Source: Cyprinodon diabolis (taxonomy: Eukaryota; Chordata; Actinopteri; Cyprinodontiformes; Cyprinodontidae). Taken from it: 64,000 nucleotides of DNA. The translations under genes were made by a program, and so were the position numbers. Positions 61,257 through 64,000 of the stretch are shown one piece after another. Each line of letters begins with the position of its first letter. Positions within the stretch are counted from its first letter, which is position 1. The notes below the pieces were generated by a model that did no database searches, was not told where the DNA came from, and saw nothing but the letters and a program-made list of their open reading frames with translations. The DNA lies in assembly GCA_030533445.1 (NCBI GenBank), contig CM060064.1:38471787-38535786 (forward strand), read 5' to 3'.

Positions 61257-61836
61257 AACGTTACATGCACAAGTTCACCCTCACAAACAACTACAGGTGC
61301 TAGGCTTCAGGTACTTAGAGATTCACTTCCAAACAGAAACCCCACATTCATATCTTCAGGTAACACAGAGTACATGTCAGACTTAATAATATTACTTTAG
61401 CGATAGTTTTAAGGTGTTGCTTTATTGTATATCTCGTACCGTGTCTTTTGGTTGTGCTGTTCTTTTTTCATCTCGTTACAGGTGATGAAGCAGACTGAAA
61501 ATGTTTTGTCATTGTCTCCTTCCTATCTCCTCTTTCTTTCATCTTTTGTCCTTTTTTTTCTTTTTCTTTTTCCTTTTTCTTCTTCAGTTTTTCTGCTCTA
61601 CTTACATTGCAGTGTCCATATGAACTGTAAAACACCCTGCATAATTATAATAAAGCAATTTATATGCATGAAACAAGTGGGGCAGTATGGCAATTGCCAT
61701 ACCGCTACACTTGTGAAAGTAAAATCTGTTGGGCTCCTTTTGGCATCAAGACAATTATTCTTATTGCCACCTTGCCAGACAGGACACTGTAAAAAAAAAA
61801 TAAAAAATTTAAAATCTGAACAGTGTGGCATTTATC
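61257..61836. other. 3' flank of the keto-rich block
   Basis: AT-rich with pyrimidine-rich runs at about 61500-61600. A TCGTTACAG/GTGATG junction at about 61475-61490 looks like an acceptor but no coding frame follows. It may be the tail of the same unclassified repeat. Confidence 0.35.
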
Positions 61837-62009
61837 TTTTAAACAGATTGTGCATGAGTAGAAATGGGCTTGTGCATGCCCTTACATGGGTTTAATAGGT
61901 GTTTTCTCTTGGGAGTGGGTACAGGGTTGTGTATCTGCATTTTTTTTTTTTTAAGTGGACAGGGCGGGTCTTTTCGAAAATTCGCAAAAATCCTCCACTA
62001 TACCTTTAA
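61837..62009. mobile_element. Right half of the AAGGTATA MITE
   Basis: GGGCTTGTGCAT, GGTACAGGGTTGTG-like and AAAATCCTCCACTATACCTT occur in the same order as at 19400-19560. It ends in the same inverted repeat next to TTAA. The left half is missing or too diverged. Confidence 0.65.
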
Positions 62010-62091
62010 ACAGCTGACTTTCATGAATTTAACCATCATTTTTAATACCGGTAATTGTTACATCTATAGGTATAAGGATTACTCATTTAAT

Positions 62092-62524
62092 TGTCAGGGT
62101 TTGGTTTAGGTTTGAGGACCCAAATGCAGGGGTGAGGTCTTGCAGTTTTAATGAATCAACATAGGTAACAGAGGCAGGAATCCAAAATCCATCTTAAAAT
62201 GTAAAACTTAACCAGAACCATGGAGACATCAGAGCATGTGGAGTCAGGGAAAGGCAAACAGAGACGAGGTAAGAGGAGCAACCAGCACTGAGGAACTGCA
62301 CAAGGAGAGTATTTATGGGAGACTGAACAAAGAGAGGACTAACGAGCTGATTGGGAGCAGGTGTGAAGAGAGGAGTCTAGAAAGGAGCTAGGGCAACAAC
62401 AGAGGGCAACAAATAAAAACCTAAGCATTCAAATATATCCCAAAAACACAAGAAAACATGAATTAGACCAATAAAACATGGACCAAAATAAAACTGAATA
62501 CTTAGCAGAACCAAGACCGTGACA
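62092..62524 (-). mobile_element. Solo LTR of a second family, minus strand
   Basis: On the minus strand this 433-bp segment begins TGTCACGGTCTTGG and ends CCAAACCCTGACA. It is flanked by the 5-bp duplication TTAAT (62087-62091 and 62525-62529). It is shorter than the 41-kb family and has a different sequence. No internal retroelement sequence adjoins it. The ending is of the same CTGACA type as many fish gypsy LTRs. Confidence 0.82.
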
Positions 62525-62529
62525 TTAAT

Positions 62530-64000
62530 TGATTTCTATTCCTGCGATCCAACCACATCGATCTGTGCTCGAAAAATTGTTAATAAAAAGACACAAACTA
62601 GTCTAAAATCATTTTAAAGGCAAATTAATTGATTCTATCAATATTAGGAAATAACACTTTGAAGCGCAGTAGTTTATGTTTTTCTAGATGCATTTGATTT
62701 GAGCAGTTAAAATTATAAAAACTTTATCCGTGACCCGATTAAATTTGTCTGTGATGTCATGACCACGCACAAACTTCAAATCTGCCTGGCATATAGAGGA
62801 GAAGTCACAGAGCTGGCGCTGTTCCTGCTACAGCAGCATCAAGGTAATGTCAGCCCTTCTGCAGAGCTGATCAATAGCTGACTGTTAGCTCTGCAGAAGC
62901 CTCCCCAGCATGTTCAGTTAGAGACTGCAAAAACTCAGCAGGGGAGAAAAAGAGCATGACCTGCTTAGATACAAAGAACTGCAGCCAGATGATGTGGATC
63001 AGCTGATGTTTTAGAAAAAGAAAGTCTGTAGTCATTCTCTAGCATTTGATTACTAGTGCTCTGCTGATTCTTTATTACAATGACAGTAAGAGAAGGTTCA
63101 ACCTGTGCTCGATTAACCTGAAGACATGTTGGTTGCATATAATTTTTTACATAATGTTATGTTCTAACATTTTTATCTTGTAAAAGCAGTGGAAGCAAAA
63201 GTTCAATCTACTTTGGATTTAACCTGAAGACTTGTCAGTTTTACTTTATTTTGATGGTAAAGTTGTAATGTTGTCAATTAAAAGAAAAAGAAAGAGTAAA
63301 CAAAAGACAAACTGATAAAATATTGATTGCACTTAGTGCACTTTAATTAAAAAAAAAACTGAATTACTGAAAAAAAATACAAAAAAGGTTAAACATCTAT
63401 TGATTAAATCTGAACTGTTAAGTGAATTTAAAATAAAATTTGAATGTTTTTATCCATTATTTTTTTTACTACATGTTTGTTTATGGCAATATCTGTTTAA
63501 CTTATACCTATGTTCCGTTCACAATAAAGATCTAGATTTACATTATTCTGCTATTTTTTTTATAGTCGCTGTGGTTAAATTAATTAGCAAAAGATTTACT
63601 AAATCTATTTCAAGTGGCTGAATCATCTATGAATCGAATCAGAAACCATGAATCTTGATATGAATCAAAGGTTAACATGAATTTTTACACCCAATTCCCG
63701 TTCACAGGTTCCTCAGTACCAAGCACTCAATCTCAAGAAAATACATTTACCTTTAGGAGTAAATACCACATTTGTTTTTTTTTTATAAATAATAATTTTA
63801 TTACCCATCTAGCATTATAATAACTATTATAATTGCAATCCTTCTGCATAGTAAAATGCAACCAGTTTACTATGCAGTAGGATGGTAATTAAAATGTTTT
63901 TATGTAGATGTGTTAACAGAAACAAAAACAACAACCAGTTTTAATGGGTCATTGTGGTGGTCACAGGATCTAAAATGTGAACAATTAAATCATATCTTTT
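62530..64000. other. Gene-free right edge with hairpin and possible hAT remnant
   Basis: A 13-bp perfect inverted repeat (CTTCTGCAGAGCT and its complement) at 62856-62899 encloses an 18-nt loop. A repeated phrase (TTCAACCTGTGC.../TTCAATCTACTTTGG..., each followed by AACCTGAAGAC) lies at about 63098-63235. Near 63615-63695 GAATCGAATC-type sequence resembles the worn end of a hAT element. No gene is supported. Confidence 0.35.

Noticed and set aside
60343..61386. Several ORFs of 220-290 residues in the G/T-rich block, some resembling Gly/Trp-rich or Pro-rich proteins
   Set aside because: Frames are open on both strands at once because the composition makes stop codons rare. There are no domains, and poly-Phe/poly-Lys runs come from homopolymers.

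Overview
The window looks like AT-rich intergenic or intronic DNA from a teleost fish. The evidence is the mix of repeats: Tc1/mariner, several hAT and TTAA-type elements, Ty3/gypsy-like LTR elements, LINE 3' ends with short tandem tails, tRNA-derived SINEs, and many long (TA)n, (GATA)n and (GATGG)n arrays. Order or species cannot be fixed from sequence alone. No complete host gene is visible. Almost every short ORF is chance or repeat-derived. The best host-gene candidate is one possible terminal coding exon on the minus strand at 58796-59025.

Layout. 1-18 kb is mostly unannotated AT-rich sequence with microsatellites, a LINE tail at the left edge and a minus-strand LINE 3' end at 10.3-10.7 kb. 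18.6-31.6 kb carries a paired-copy mariner-type MITE, a TTAA-like MITE, two solo LTRs of one family (20331-21028 minus, 30835-31559 plus), an L2-like LINE tail, a compound GACA/GATA array and a hAT MITE with an 8-bp target duplication. 31.6-41 kb is quiet apart from a fossil Tc1 copy and a few conserved-looking stretches.

The centre is a nested cluster at 41041-48883. A Ty3/gypsy-like LTR retrotransposon is bounded by the 5-bp duplication ATGTG. Its LTRs begin TG and end CA, it has a G-rich polypurine tract, and it encodes a damaged Gag. Where the zinc knuckle and Pol should be there is only tandem-repeat coding sequence (10-, 12- and about 13-residue units). Three younger elements sit inside it: a TTAA-type element in the 5' LTR, a hAT element in gag with an 8-bp duplication, and a full-length Tc1-like transposon with an intact 346-residue DD34E transposase and 202-bp inverted repeats. 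The order of insertion can be read directly.

49-56 kb holds more MITEs, two SINEs, a LINE reverse-transcriptase 3' end, a hAT element with a zinc-finger fragment of its transposase, and a second hAT remnant. At 59.5-61.25 kb a strongly G/T-rich block contrasts with its surroundings and leaves several frames open on both strands, which suggests an uncharacterised repeat rather than a gene. A third, different solo LTR (62092-62524) lies near the right edge.

The only products that could work together are those of the Tc1 element: its transposase and its paired direct repeats inside the inverted repeats. Everything else looks non-autonomous or broken. Family names are from recognition of motifs and structure, since no database search was possible.
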